Of a DNA stretch of 64,000 nucleotides, positions 45,677 through 53,874 are shown piece by piece. Below the pieces are notes generated by a model. That model did not search any database, had not been told where the DNA came from, and saw only the letters and a list, made by a program, of their open reading frames with translations. The DNA lies in assembly GCF_008326425.1 (NCBI RefSeq), contig NZ_AP018929.1, forward strand, positions 1,936,875-2,000,874. Reading direction: 5' to 3'. Origin of the DNA: Sulfuracidifex tepidarius (GTDB lineage: Archaea > Thermoproteota > Thermoprotei_A > Sulfolobales > Sulfolobaceae). The translations under genes were made by a program, and so were the position numbers. The stretch's first letter is position 1, and each line of letters opens with the position of its first letter.

Positions 45677-46792
45677 ATGGATTTGAAGTCTCTAGTTGTC
45701 CTACCGCCTCTCTTCTTTAATAGTGAAGCAAAAACTGCGGTAGCGTTCATTAAAGCTATCCGAGAGTACGGGATATCACAAATAGTTTCAGTTTCAACTA
45801 GAAATGACGATTATACGCAAGTTGATGAGATGGTAGAATTAGTTAAAGGCATAAAATCTTCCTCACTTCCAATAATAAGCGGACCATTAATCTCTGGACC
45901 AATAGATTACATCTTATTGAATGCCATGAAAATCATAGGTAGATTTGACTTCTCGTTAAATCTCTATTATGTTGATGTACCAGTAGGACTAGATGCATCC
46001 TACATTATTTATCCTCCCTCTGCTTTAATGTCTAGAGAGGAAATTATTAAAAGGAGATCGGGTTTAAAAAGAATTTATGCTAATATTGTTGAGAACTTAG
46101 TGCAGAAATCCGCCAACTCGAAGCATTTGTTATGTAGTTCCTCTTACATTAAGGACCTTATCAAGAGAGAGTATAATTACGAATGTTCAGTTATATATCC
46201 GCCAGTTGATGTGTTTTGGACTCCTAAGATTAATGAAGAAAAAGAGGAACTGGTAGTAGGAGTTGGAAAGTACGTCGAGCCAAAACACTGGGAGGAATTC
46301 ATTCAAATAGCTAAGCTTGTGAAAGAGAAAAATAAGGAGGTAAAATTCACGATAATAGGCGGGCTAGACAAGGTGAGATCGTCAAGAGAGTATTTCAATA
46401 AGCTTCGGGAATTAGCAGGGGATAACGTAGAGCTTATGACGGATGTCTCCGAGAAAGATAAATGGGACATAATAAGTCGTGCGAAGATAATTCTACATTG
46501 CATGAGGAACGATAATTTCGGTCTGGGAGTCGCGGAGTCAATGTTCACAGGAGCTGTTCCAGTTATGTATAGAGCAACCGGGTCTTTAATTGACATTTCA
46601 GATAACGGTAAATATGGAGTCCTTTACAGCACAGTTCAAGAAGCGGCGAATTCCATTTTAGATATAATGATGGACGACGAGAAGTTTATGTCCTATAGCA
46701 GGAAATCCTTGGAAAGAGCTAAGGAATTCTCTTACGACACATTTAAGGCAAAGGTGTTTACTCTTCTTGATGAAATAACAAGAGGGCGTTGA
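45677..46792 (+). CDS. GT4-family glycosyltransferase
   Basis: A 371-residue GT-B enzyme related to the ALG11/ALG2 type. LVVGVGKYVEPKHWEEFIQI opens the donor domain, and NDNFGLGVAESMFTGAVPVM is the donor motif with the second Glu retained and the first replaced by Asn/Asp. YPPSALMSREEI resembles the acceptor loop of ALG11-like mannosyltransferases. Cytoplasmic. No operon partner. Confidence 0.85.
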   Translation: MDLKSLVVLPPLFFNSEAKTAVAFIKAIREYGISQIVSVSTRNDDYTQVDEMVELVKGIKSSSLPIISGPLISGPIDYILLNAMKIIGRFDFSLNLYYVDVPVGLDASYIIYPPSALMSREEIIKRRSGLKRIYANIVENLVQKSANSKHLLCSSSYIKDLIKREYNYECSVIYPPVDVFWTPKINEEKEELVVGVGKYVEPKHWEEFIQIAKLVKEKNKEVKFTIIGGLDKVRSSREYFNKLRELAGDNVELMTDVSEKDKWDIISRAKIILHCMRNDNFGLGVAESMFTGAVPVMYRATGSLIDISDNGKYGVLYSTVQEAANSILDIMMDDEKFMSYSRKSLERAKEFSYDTFKAKVFTLLDEITRGR

Positions 46793-46934
46793 AGAAGTAT
46801 ATCATTATTTTTATTTAAATATATTTTCCTTCTCTTTGATGGTTCATCCAAAAATTAATATCAAGTTTAAATAAATTCTTATAAGGGAAAAATCTTTTAT
46901 AATTTGTGTACACACTTTATCTAGTTGTATTAAA

Positions 46935-47858
46935 TTGATGATGAGTATTGTCATTATAAACTATGGAGATACCACTTACTTTAGAAAGTTAATTGATTCT
47001 CTGGACAATAAGGAAATGGAAATTGAGATTCTTGTAGGAACATTTGATAAAATAAATAAAGATGCAGAAGGGAAAATAAAATGGATATACCTAGATAAAA
47101 ATTACGGTCCTCCAGGTAATAGGAATAGAGTGGCGAGATATGCCAAGGGAGACTTCATAGTTTTCCTAGATAACGATGTTGTTCTAAGTCCTGATTTTTC
47201 CGTTAATATATCAAAATACCTAGATCACAGTTCCATACTGCAGTTAGTGCTTATGAGGGAAGACGGAAGGATAGATAGCGCAGGAGGTTTAATAGATAAG
47301 TTAGGATACCCTCATGAAATAGGCAGAGACCAAAGATTTACTTCTCAAGAAGTAAAAGAAATACTCTATGCAAAGGGAGCAGGAATGATAGTACCAAGAG
47401 ACGTATTCTTAAAACTTAATGGATTTGATGAAGACTATTTTTACGGTTATGCGGATACTGATCTAAGTCTCAGGGCATGGAAAACCGGATACAGAGTAGT
47501 TTCAATTCCAGTAACTGCAATTCATTATGAGCATGGCTCTTTTAGTTCGGACGAAGTTGAGAGAAAGCTCAGGCTTGCCTTCCTCTTGGAGAGCCGGAGG
47601 CTTTATTTCGTGACGAAGAACTTCGAATGGAGTTTTCTGCTCTCGGTTTTCCCAAAAATGGCTTTCTTCTTTCTAGGTTCAATGATTAAAGATATAGTAA
47701 TCAGAAAGGACTTCAGTTTATTTGTAACCAGGTTCAAGGCGGGAACATGGTTTCTCGGTAAATTGACCGAAATTTCTAGGAAGAGACTGAAATACAGAGG
47801 GAAGTATAGACTGGGAGAGAAGGAATTGGTGAAGAAAGGTCTTATAATAGACCATTAG
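46935..47858 (+). CDS. GT2-family glycosyltransferase (paralogue of 37618-38580)
   Basis: A 307-residue enzyme. SIVIINYGDTTYFRKLIDSL, KNYGPPGNRNRVARYAKGDF, FLDNDVVL (DxD) and YADTDLSLRAWK (acceptor motif) are present. It shares IDSAGGLIDKLGYPHEIGRD and YEHGSFSSD with the gene at 37618 and may transfer a related sugar. The C-terminal basic region has one possible membrane-associating helix. Monocistronic. Confidence 0.86.
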   Translation: MMMSIVIINYGDTTYFRKLIDSLDNKEMEIEILVGTFDKINKDAEGKIKWIYLDKNYGPPGNRNRVARYAKGDFIVFLDNDVVLSPDFSVNISKYLDHSSILQLVLMREDGRIDSAGGLIDKLGYPHEIGRDQRFTSQEVKEILYAKGAGMIVPRDVFLKLNGFDEDYFYGYADTDLSLRAWKTGYRVVSIPVTAIHYEHGSFSSDEVERKLRLAFLLESRRLYFVTKNFEWSFLLSVFPKMAFFFLGSMIKDIVIRKDFSLFVTRFKAGTWFLGKLTEISRKRLKYRGKYRLGEKELVKKGLIIDH

Positions 47859-48075
47859 TTATCTTTATTTCTTTATTCATGAGAGGCTAGATCGTACTGG
47901 TTAACTCAGGGTAAGTCCCTTGTTCTTGTTGTCAATAGCATTATTTGTCTTTTCTCTTTGTTTATGAAAACTATTTATATGATGTATAATCAAATTGTTA
48001 AGTAAAACAAATAAAAGAATTTATTAGCTATTCTATACCTGCATATAAAAATACAGAACAAGAAAATTCCTATCT

Positions 48076-49107
48076 CTAGACTTCAATAAAAGGCATTTCG
48101 TTCTCATTAGGTACAACTATCTTGTAATTTCCCTTGATGAGTCTCTGTCTTACAGCAGCTGAGAACATGTCCATGAAGAAAGTCTTATAACAAGACTCTG
48201 CATGAGGGATTCTGTAAATGTCTAGACGAATGTTTAATTCTTTATTATATTTCATTGCCATTCTGAATGCCTTCAGATAGTTACTAGGAGATGCTAACTT
48301 TTTCCCCATGGCCTTTCTTATACCTTCTTTTAAATAATTGGCTATAAAGTATTCTTTAATATATTTTCTAAATTTAGAATTAGTTATCATTATAAATAAA
48401 AATCTACTTATTTTTATATGTAAATCGCTAACTTCATCTTCAGTAGTAGCTTTTCCTTTGTGATAACCAGTTTCGTATGGAAAGTACTTTACTTTGTATC
48501 CATGATGATATAGTTCCATTCCGAGTACACTAGAATCGAAATAAAGAAACGGAACTTCGTAGAATATGAATCCTCTAGATCTGGAAAATTCGCCTCTCAG
48601 CATCATCATGGCTCCTGAGACGTAAGTGACTAAACTCTCCTTGTTTGGATCCATGTTCGCTGTATGTAATCTGATTACGTTTCCATCATCCGCGATGAAT
48701 CTACCCGTGTCAATCTTTCCTTTTCCCGTTATAAATTTCCCTTGAATTGCACCTAGCTTTGGATCGCTCTCCATCAATTCGGTCAAAATATTTGCGGAAT
48801 CTGGATTAGGGACTGCATCTGGATTGACCAGGTATAGATATTTGGACTCCTTCGATGCGGCTTTGAAGGCTATGTTATTTCCTCCTCCAAAGAAAGTATT
48901 AATGTCAGATCTCAATAATTTGAATCGTGAATCTGTTACTTTCTCCTTCAAAAACTTGTATGTAGAATCTGTTGAGCCATTATCTAGAGCTATCACTTCG
49001 TAATTCGGATAATCTAAACTTCTTAGAGCTTTCAGATGTTCCTCTACAATTTGTTGTTCTTTCATTGAATTGAAATGAACTACTAAGATCGATATTTTTG
49101 GCTTCAC
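48076..49107 (-). CDS. GT2-family glycosyltransferase
   Basis: A 343-residue enzyme, starting with GTG at 49107. ISILVVHFNSMKEQQIVEEH, ALDNGSTDSTY and YLVNPDAVPNPDS (N-P-D in place of DxD, as in rhamnosyltransferases). YFDSSVLGMELYHHGYKV stands at the acceptor motif. The rhamnosyl/galactofuranosyl-type sequence may use a deoxysugar donor such as that made by the RmlA-like enzyme. A TATA-like GGGTTTTTATAG lies about 25 bases upstream, beside an ACAGTAGA element resembling the palindrome near 49565. Confidence 0.84.
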   Translation of the reverse strand: MKPKISILVVHFNSMKEQQIVEEHLKALRSLDYPNYEVIALDNGSTDSTYKFLKEKVTDSRFKLLRSDINTFFGGGNNIAFKAASKESKYLYLVNPDAVPNPDSANILTELMESDPKLGAIQGKFITGKGKIDTGRFIADDGNVIRLHTANMDPNKESLVTYVSGAMMMLRGEFSRSRGFIFYEVPFLYFDSSVLGMELYHHGYKVKYFPYETGYHKGKATTEDEVSDLHIKISRFLFIMITNSKFRKYIKEYFIANYLKEGIRKAMGKKLASPSNYLKAFRMAMKYNKELNIRLDIYRIPHAESCYKTFFMDMFSAAVRQRLIKGNYKIVVPNENEMPFIEV

Positions 49108-49215
49108 GGGTATTACAGTAGATTACTACTATAAAAACCCTTTTATATTAAAAAGATAAGAACAAAAATTAGCTTTTATCTACTTAAAAAAAGATAAAGT
49201 GTTAAATTAAATAAA

Positions 49216-49563
49216 TCATTCTCGTTGACGAATAAAATCGTATTCAGGAAGAGGTTTTCTCGCTTTTTGACCTTTGTTTAGGACCTCGTCTATAACGCTT
49301 TTTATTTTCTCGGCTTCTTGAATATGCCTTTCGTATTCTTCTATCTTCTTGAGGATCATCTTGCCCTTATCCGTTGTTTGGAATGCCTTGTTTCCTGTTT
49401 CTATAATTAGATCGCTCTTTATGAGATCAGATAGATAACCGGTAATCGTTTTATGATTCAGATTAGCAGCGTACATCAAAGAGGTCTTCTGAGTTTCTTT
49501 TATAGAGGCGCTCAAAATAGATTTAATTATAGCTATCTTATTTCTTCTAGCCCTCCTTTTCAT
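49216..49563 (-). CDS. Winged-helix transcriptional regulator (HTH_45-like)
   Basis: A 115-residue basic protein. The wing-HTH core is SLMYAANLNHKTITGYLSDL, LIKSDLIIETG and AFQTTDKGKMIL, the outline of the archaeal HTH_45 family, followed by a coiled-coil dimerisation helix (KKIEEYERHIQEAEKI). A near-perfect palindrome covers the 20 bases before its ATG, so it probably represses itself. Located in the glycan island, it is the best local candidate regulator of surface-glycan genes. Confidence 0.78.
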   Translation of the reverse strand: MKRRARRNKIAIIKSILSASIKETQKTSLMYAANLNHKTITGYLSDLIKSDLIIETGNKAFQTTDKGKMILKKIEEYERHIQEAEKIKSVIDEVLNKGQKARKPLPEYDFIRQRE

Positions 49564-49584
49564 AGTTTTCTATAGTAGAAAACT
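49564..49584. promoter_or_regulatory. Palindromic operator in the wHTH gene promoter
   Basis: GTTTTCTATAGTAGAAAAC (49565-49583) has 8-bp arms around TAG, extended to 9 bp by the flanking A-T pair. It lies between the start codon (49563) and the TATA element CTTTTTATAC (about 49587-49597 on the minus strand). In a leaderless promoter this is where a bound repressor blocks polymerase. A half-site GTTTTCTA follows at about 49597. Confidence 0.65.
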
Positions 49585-49710
49585 TGTATAAAAAGGTTTT
49601 CTATGAACATTAGAGTTATTGAAACTAAAAAATAGACCAAACGGTAGTGTAAAAAAGATTAAAGCTAAATCATACGGGACTTTTTCTAACAAAACAGTAT
49701 ATCTGGCCTT

Positions 49711-49735
49711 AGTTTTCTGTACAGTAGAAACTTGT
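49711..49735. promoter_or_regulatory. Second copy of the palindrome-like element
   Basis: AGTTTTCTGTACAGTAGAAA and the following CTTGT repeat the order of the 49564 element (AGTTTTCT...AGTAGAAA...CTTGT) about 147 bases away. No gene starts nearby. The spacing suggests looping or an upstream auxiliary operator. Confidence 0.45.
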
Positions 49736-50265
49736 CGTTAATAAGTTTCAAATACTATCTAAGATCTTTCTATAGAGAGTAAAAGTATATAGATTAATTC
49801 TTTTAATAGACATACTCTTTTTAACAGTATTGATGTTTAATATCAATGTGTAGAATATCAATTTAGCGAAGAACTTTTTTTCCTAAAAAAAATTAAGAGG
49901 AATAAGTACCTCCTGTATAAAATTAGAGAGACAATGGACTTAAATATTAGAAGTAAAATGGCAGCACCCTCTATATAAGCTCAACTGAAGTTGGGTAAAT
50001 ATAGTCTTTAAATAGAACGTTATATTTTAAAATAAATTGACTAAAAATTAGTAGAATTTCTCTAAAATTCTAAGAGTTATGTCTAAAATAACTTTTTAGC
50101 TATAAGATTTCGCTTGTTAAACAAAAATAGTGATGGCAGTGAGTAGGAATCCGGACCAAAGCGGAACATGACATTATCAAAACTGATTATTTTTTGAAAA
50201 GATATAAAATATAGTTTTTATAAATCAAAAGAAAATACTTAAGAAAGACTTAATTATATAAGAAT
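49736..50265. other. AT-rich gene-free spacer
   Basis: No frame of useful length. A short GC-richer patch near 50130-50170 (GGAATCCGGACCAAAGCGG) stands out from the AT-rich surroundings but matches no RNA I know. The stretch lies between divergent regulator and convergent GT4 genes. Confidence 0.35.
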
Positions 50266-51261
50266 TTATGGTAAGAATTTCAGGTTTTCTATAATCTTTG
50301 ATGCAGCTGAATCTGGAGAGTGATTTGTGTTTACAAATTTAATGTTTTCATGAAAATCTAGATCTATCTTGTTTTCTAAGATATCCAGTATACGGGTTGC
50401 GAACTCTTCTTCACTTTCTGCATTTACGTAATTTATCTTCTCTATGCCTTCTACAGCTATTTTACTGGCAATGATAGGTTTCCCTGAGGCCATATATTCT
50501 AGTGTCTTTAATTTAACTCCTCCTCCCCTCTTTAACGGAGCTATACAGATGTCTGCTGCTTTTATGTATGGTGCGGTTGACTCTACATACCCAGTAGCGT
50601 GGACGGGAGGTTCTACAGATGGAGGAGATGGTCCTACAAGATAGAAATTGGCATCCTTTCCCTTAGCCCTTATAATTTTTGATATCTTAATTACTGATAG
50701 CGCAGCTTCCTTATTTGGGGGATAACTCATTCCCCCAACGAAGACTACCGCCGGTTTCTTTAACTCAACCGGCTTAGCGTTGCTAAACGCTTCTACATCT
50801 ATAACGTTAGGGAGTATCTTTGCTTTCTTCAGTATAGTTCTCTCAGTTTCGGACGGAACGAATGTGACGTCGCAAATCTCCCCTATTCTCTCTAGAATTG
50901 AGACTATTCTCTTTCCAAAGCTGGACAGCCCCGTGTCCTGCCTTGATTCCACAGAATGGAGATGAATAAAGCAAGGAACCCTTAACATCCTAGAGGAGAC
51001 AAGGGAAGGGATTACGGGCCACGCTGTCTCTGAGATTATTACGTCGTATTTTCCGTCGACTATCCTTTTTATAAAGGTGGGAGATATTTCTCTAAGCCAG
51101 AGAAGTCTCTTTCCCTTTTCGTCTGCCTTTCTCTTGGAATAAGGAACTATATCAACGTCAATTCCCTTTTTTCTTAGCTCCCTTGAAATCAGGTACACTT
51201 GTTCATGAATTCCGCCCCTCTGAGGATATATGCTCTCCATCATGACGAAAGCTATTTTCAT
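50266..51261 (-). CDS. GT4-family glycosyltransferase
   Basis: A 331-residue GT-B enzyme with GGIHEQVYLISRELRKKGID (N-terminal), PAVVFVGGMSYPPNKEAALS (donor domain) and APLKRGGGVKLKTLEYMASG, the G-x-G-x-K-x-K-x-L-E-Y motif of the PEP-CTERM/ALG-type GT4 (first Glu replaced). PIIASKIAVEGI follows. Divergent from the GT2 gene at 51367, with TATA boxes in the 105-base gap. Confidence 0.86.
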   Translation of the reverse strand: MKIAFVMMESIYPQRGGIHEQVYLISRELRKKGIDVDIVPYSKRKADEKGKRLLWLREISPTFIKRIVDGKYDVIISETAWPVIPSLVSSRMLRVPCFIHLHSVESRQDTGLSSFGKRIVSILERIGEICDVTFVPSETERTILKKAKILPNVIDVEAFSNAKPVELKKPAVVFVGGMSYPPNKEAALSVIKISKIIRAKGKDANFYLVGPSPPSVEPPVHATGYVESTAPYIKAADICIAPLKRGGGVKLKTLEYMASGKPIIASKIAVEGIEKINYVNAESEEEFATRILDILENKIDLDFHENIKFVNTNHSPDSAASKIIENLKFLP

Positions 51262-51366
51262 ATATGAAATTAGTTCTTCCTATTTTTAAAATTTCTTCTA
51301 TATTGAAGTACCTTTAAATGGAAATAATTAAATACTTGGAAGTTCCTATTATAGCTGTGTAATAAC

Positions 51367-52386
51367 TTGGACGTTACAATAGGGATTCCTACATTCAAAA
51401 ATGACGGAAGGACTATTCTATACACTTTGCAGTCTTTGACCAAACAAACTTACGCGGATTTCAAGGTTTTAATTGCGTATAAACCGAGCGAAAACGATAG
51501 AACTCTGGACGTTATAGAAAAATTTACTAAGTCATTAGATCTGAAAATAATGTTTCAGAGAGAAGGTTACTTTGACGAAGCCTTGAACATGATTTATTCT
51601 ACATCCAAAAGTGATATCCTTATATCAACAGACGATGATGCAGTCCCTTCAACTAATTGGGTCGAGTCCCATATAAGGGCCCATGAGAACTTCTACGACG
51701 CGGGCGTCATAGGTCCTTTTTTAGGGATCTCGCATAGATCATCCTTGATAGCAAGGCTTTATTCAAATATATTTGAAGATCCATTAGAGGAAGATATGAG
51801 GTTATCCAATAATTATTTCGCAAAGACCGGGATCCTAGTTAGGAATAATCTATTTAGAAATGCAGGGTCAAAGGTTAGAACATTTAATCCAATTGGGGTC
51901 AATATGAGCATTAAGAAAGAAGTGTATTCGGATTTCAAGCTTCCTAATATGACCCTGCGGGGTATAAACAATGAACTGTATTTATGTCTTCATGCATATG
52001 AAAAAGGATATCCTTGTACATTGGTAAACGAAAAAATTGAGGTAGAACATTTCGATCGTGATTCAATGAGCCGTCCCAAAAATTTGTCAGGAATAATTGA
52101 ACGTTTCGCAGAATTTTCCTTGTCAGTGTATTATCTTTCTAAGTTGGGATATGATCTTGACTTCAAGAAACTTAAGCTAGATATCTTTTTGAAATCTATT
52201 CCTTGGAAGTTTAAAAAAGATGAGAAATTAAAAGCGCAGCTCGTAGGCATAAAGAAAGGAATAGATATATCTTTAGAGGCATTAAAACTTAAGAAAGATG
52301 AAAAATGGATAAGACAAAAATTAATGGAAATTCGCGGAGAGCAACAGAACTCATCTAATGTTTTGAGGGATTATCAAAATGTCTAA
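51367..52386 (+). CDS. GT2-family glycosyltransferase
   Basis: A 339-residue enzyme, starting with TTG at 51367. VTIGIPTFKNDGRTILYTLQ, YKPSENDRTLDVIEKF and ISTDDDAVPS (D-D-D metal motif) are present, then FNPIGVNMSIKKEVY in the acceptor region. The C-terminal 80 residues are helical and highly charged. Its end overlaps the start of the first LamG-like gene by 8 bases, linking the glycosyltransferase and the secreted proteins in one transcript. Confidence 0.85.
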   Translation: MDVTIGIPTFKNDGRTILYTLQSLTKQTYADFKVLIAYKPSENDRTLDVIEKFTKSLDLKIMFQREGYFDEALNMIYSTSKSDILISTDDDAVPSTNWVESHIRAHENFYDAGVIGPFLGISHRSSLIARLYSNIFEDPLEEDMRLSNNYFAKTGILVRNNLFRNAGSKVRTFNPIGVNMSIKKEVYSDFKLPNMTLRGINNELYLCLHAYEKGYPCTLVNEKIEVEHFDRDSMSRPKNLSGIIERFAEFSLSVYYLSKLGYDLDFKKLKLDIFLKSIPWKFKKDEKLKAQLVGIKKGIDISLEALKLKKDEKWIRQKLMEIRGEQQNSSNVLRDYQNV

Positions 52387-53506
52387 GATATCTAGAAGGC
52401 AATTTGTAGGACTACTAGCAGTAGGATCTATCGGGATCACTGCAGTAGTCCTGGAAGGCAGTAGGAAAGGTAATAACTACAACTCAGGTTCACCTACATC
52501 TTCAAAGACCTCATTAGCGGGAACTACATTCACTCCTTTAGTAATTTTAGTTGGTTCTTCTCAACAGTGCAAGGCTATAGGTTCAAACGGAGAAGTCATC
52601 TTCTCAGGCACCTGCTCTGATGGAAGTGGAACTTGCGGTATTTATGAGGCAATGCAGTACGTCAACCAGAACTTCGGCGCTGGAAAGGTTGACCTCATAG
52701 GCGAGTTCTATCCTACCAGTTCACCTTCCCCGATCCCCAACGTTGAACTTGACGGAAACGCAGTGATTTACTTGTCCCCTGCTAACTTGCAGTTCATTAT
52801 GTCCTCAACTAGGGGTAACGGAATAAAGCTTCTATGGTATCAGAACTACGGTTTCGTCAACACCTTGCTCTCTCGCTCGCCTTCCTTTTCGCTTTCTCCT
52901 TACTTTTTCTTCCCTACCACAGCCTCATCGGTTTTCTTCGCTAACGGTGACCTTACCTTAGGCACTCCTTCATCATTCACAGTAGGAGCTTGGGTGAACG
53001 GAAATCAGAACAACAACGGAGGATATATCCTCACCTATGGATCCATGAGTGGAATATCCTGGGCCATACAGTACGGATATGGAGCGATTCTCTTTAACAC
53101 AGATCAGACGTTAAAATATTATTATGACGAAGCTCCTTTCCATGTTGCAGTCACTTACGACAACGGAGACGTCACTCTGTACGTCAACGGCAAACCCGTG
53201 TCAACATCCACCTCTTCCATCTCATACGTAACTCCCTCTTATCTGTGGTTGAACAACTTCCCTAAGGTAAATCAGCAATCAGGTCTCTCTCCTTCCTCTC
53301 CGTTTTCGTCTATAGAGAACGTTCAGTTCTACCCTAAGGTTCTCTCTCAATCTCAGATCGAGGCAATTGCATCACCTACTGCTTCGCCAGTAGACCCATC
53401 CATATCTTTCTGGGCCCTCTATCGCTACATCTTTTATCTCGGAGATCTGATCACAGGGAAGGGATTTCAGAGGATGGGAGGCGTCCTAGAAGGAGGTGTG
53501 TTCTAG
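52379..53506 (+). CDS. Tat-exported LamG-like (concanavalin-fold) protein, copy 1
   Basis: A 375-residue protein. SRRQFVGLLAVGSIGITAVV (5-24) is a twin-arginine signal, and a Ser/Thr/Gly linker follows to about residue 58. Residues 60-130 (CSDGSGTCGIYEAMQYV, GKVDLIGEFYP) resemble the start of pectate-lyase-type repeats. A LamG jelly roll is read from SSFTVGAWVNG through FHVAVTYDNGDVTLYVNGKP to IENVQFYPKVLSQSQIEAIA. A hydrophobic C-terminus (ISFWALYRYIFYLGDLITG) ends the protein. From 52554 on, the DNA is apparently identical to copy 2. A carbohydrate-binding or surface role is inferred. Confidence 0.75.
   Translation: MSKISRRQFVGLLAVGSIGITAVVLEGSRKGNNYNSGSPTSSKTSLAGTTFTPLVILVGSSQQCKAIGSNGEVIFSGTCSDGSGTCGIYEAMQYVNQNFGAGKVDLIGEFYPTSSPSPIPNVELDGNAVIYLSPANLQFIMSSTRGNGIKLLWYQNYGFVNTLLSRSPSFSLSPYFFFPTTASSVFFANGDLTLGTPSSFTVGAWVNGNQNNNGGYILTYGSMSGISWAIQYGYGAILFNTDQTLKYYYDEAPFHVAVTYDNGDVTLYVNGKPVSTSTSSISYVTPSYLWLNNFPKVNQQSGLSPSSPFSSIENVQFYPKVLSQSQIEAIASPTASPVDPSISFWALYRYIFYLGDLITGKGFQRMGGVLEGGVF
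52554..53505 (+). repeat. 952-bp direct repeat, copy 1
   Basis: Positions 52554-53505 correspond to 54020-54971 (offset 1466) without a difference that I could find by eye, and the encoded proteins are identical over about 316 residues. Sequences outside, including the 58-residue and 48-residue N-termini and the bases after the stop, differ. The repeat ends inside the stop codon (TAG versus TAA). Confidence 0.9.
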
Positions 53507-53874
53507 GCTTAAAATATTTCTAATTTATTAGATTCTTTTCTAAATTATTTTTGGTTCCTTCCAATTTATATAACGTTTCTTTAGCTTCGATTACATAATT
53601 AATAAAGTAGTTTCTTGACCTCATATAGTTGATCTCTTTTTAATCTAACTCCTTTTGACTAGTCCTAAATATAAGGAAATTTTCTGATTAATAACTTTAT
53701 AGATTATCTGAGAATTCATCAAGTAGAGAAAGAAAAAGTTTTTACTATAATATTTTTATAAATAGCTTTTTATTACTATATAAAGATAAGAGCTCAGTTA
53801 CGAACGAAATTTATTTAAAAATAATATCAATTTTATAGAAAACTTAATATAGATTAGTTAGGAACTGAATATCT
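53507..53874 (+). promoter_or_regulatory. Gene-free AT-rich spacer with promoter of LamG copy 2
   Basis: 368 bases, strongly AT-rich, no gene. A TATA-like AACTTAATATAG (about 53840-53852) lies about 25-30 bases before the ATG at 53875. T runs just after 53507 may end the first transcript. Confidence 0.45.

Noticed and set aside
50129-50190. Possible C/D-box guide RNA (GTGATGG ... ACTGA)
   Set aside because: The C box is imperfect, no good D'/C' pair is seen, and there are no flanking signals; spacing alone is not enough.
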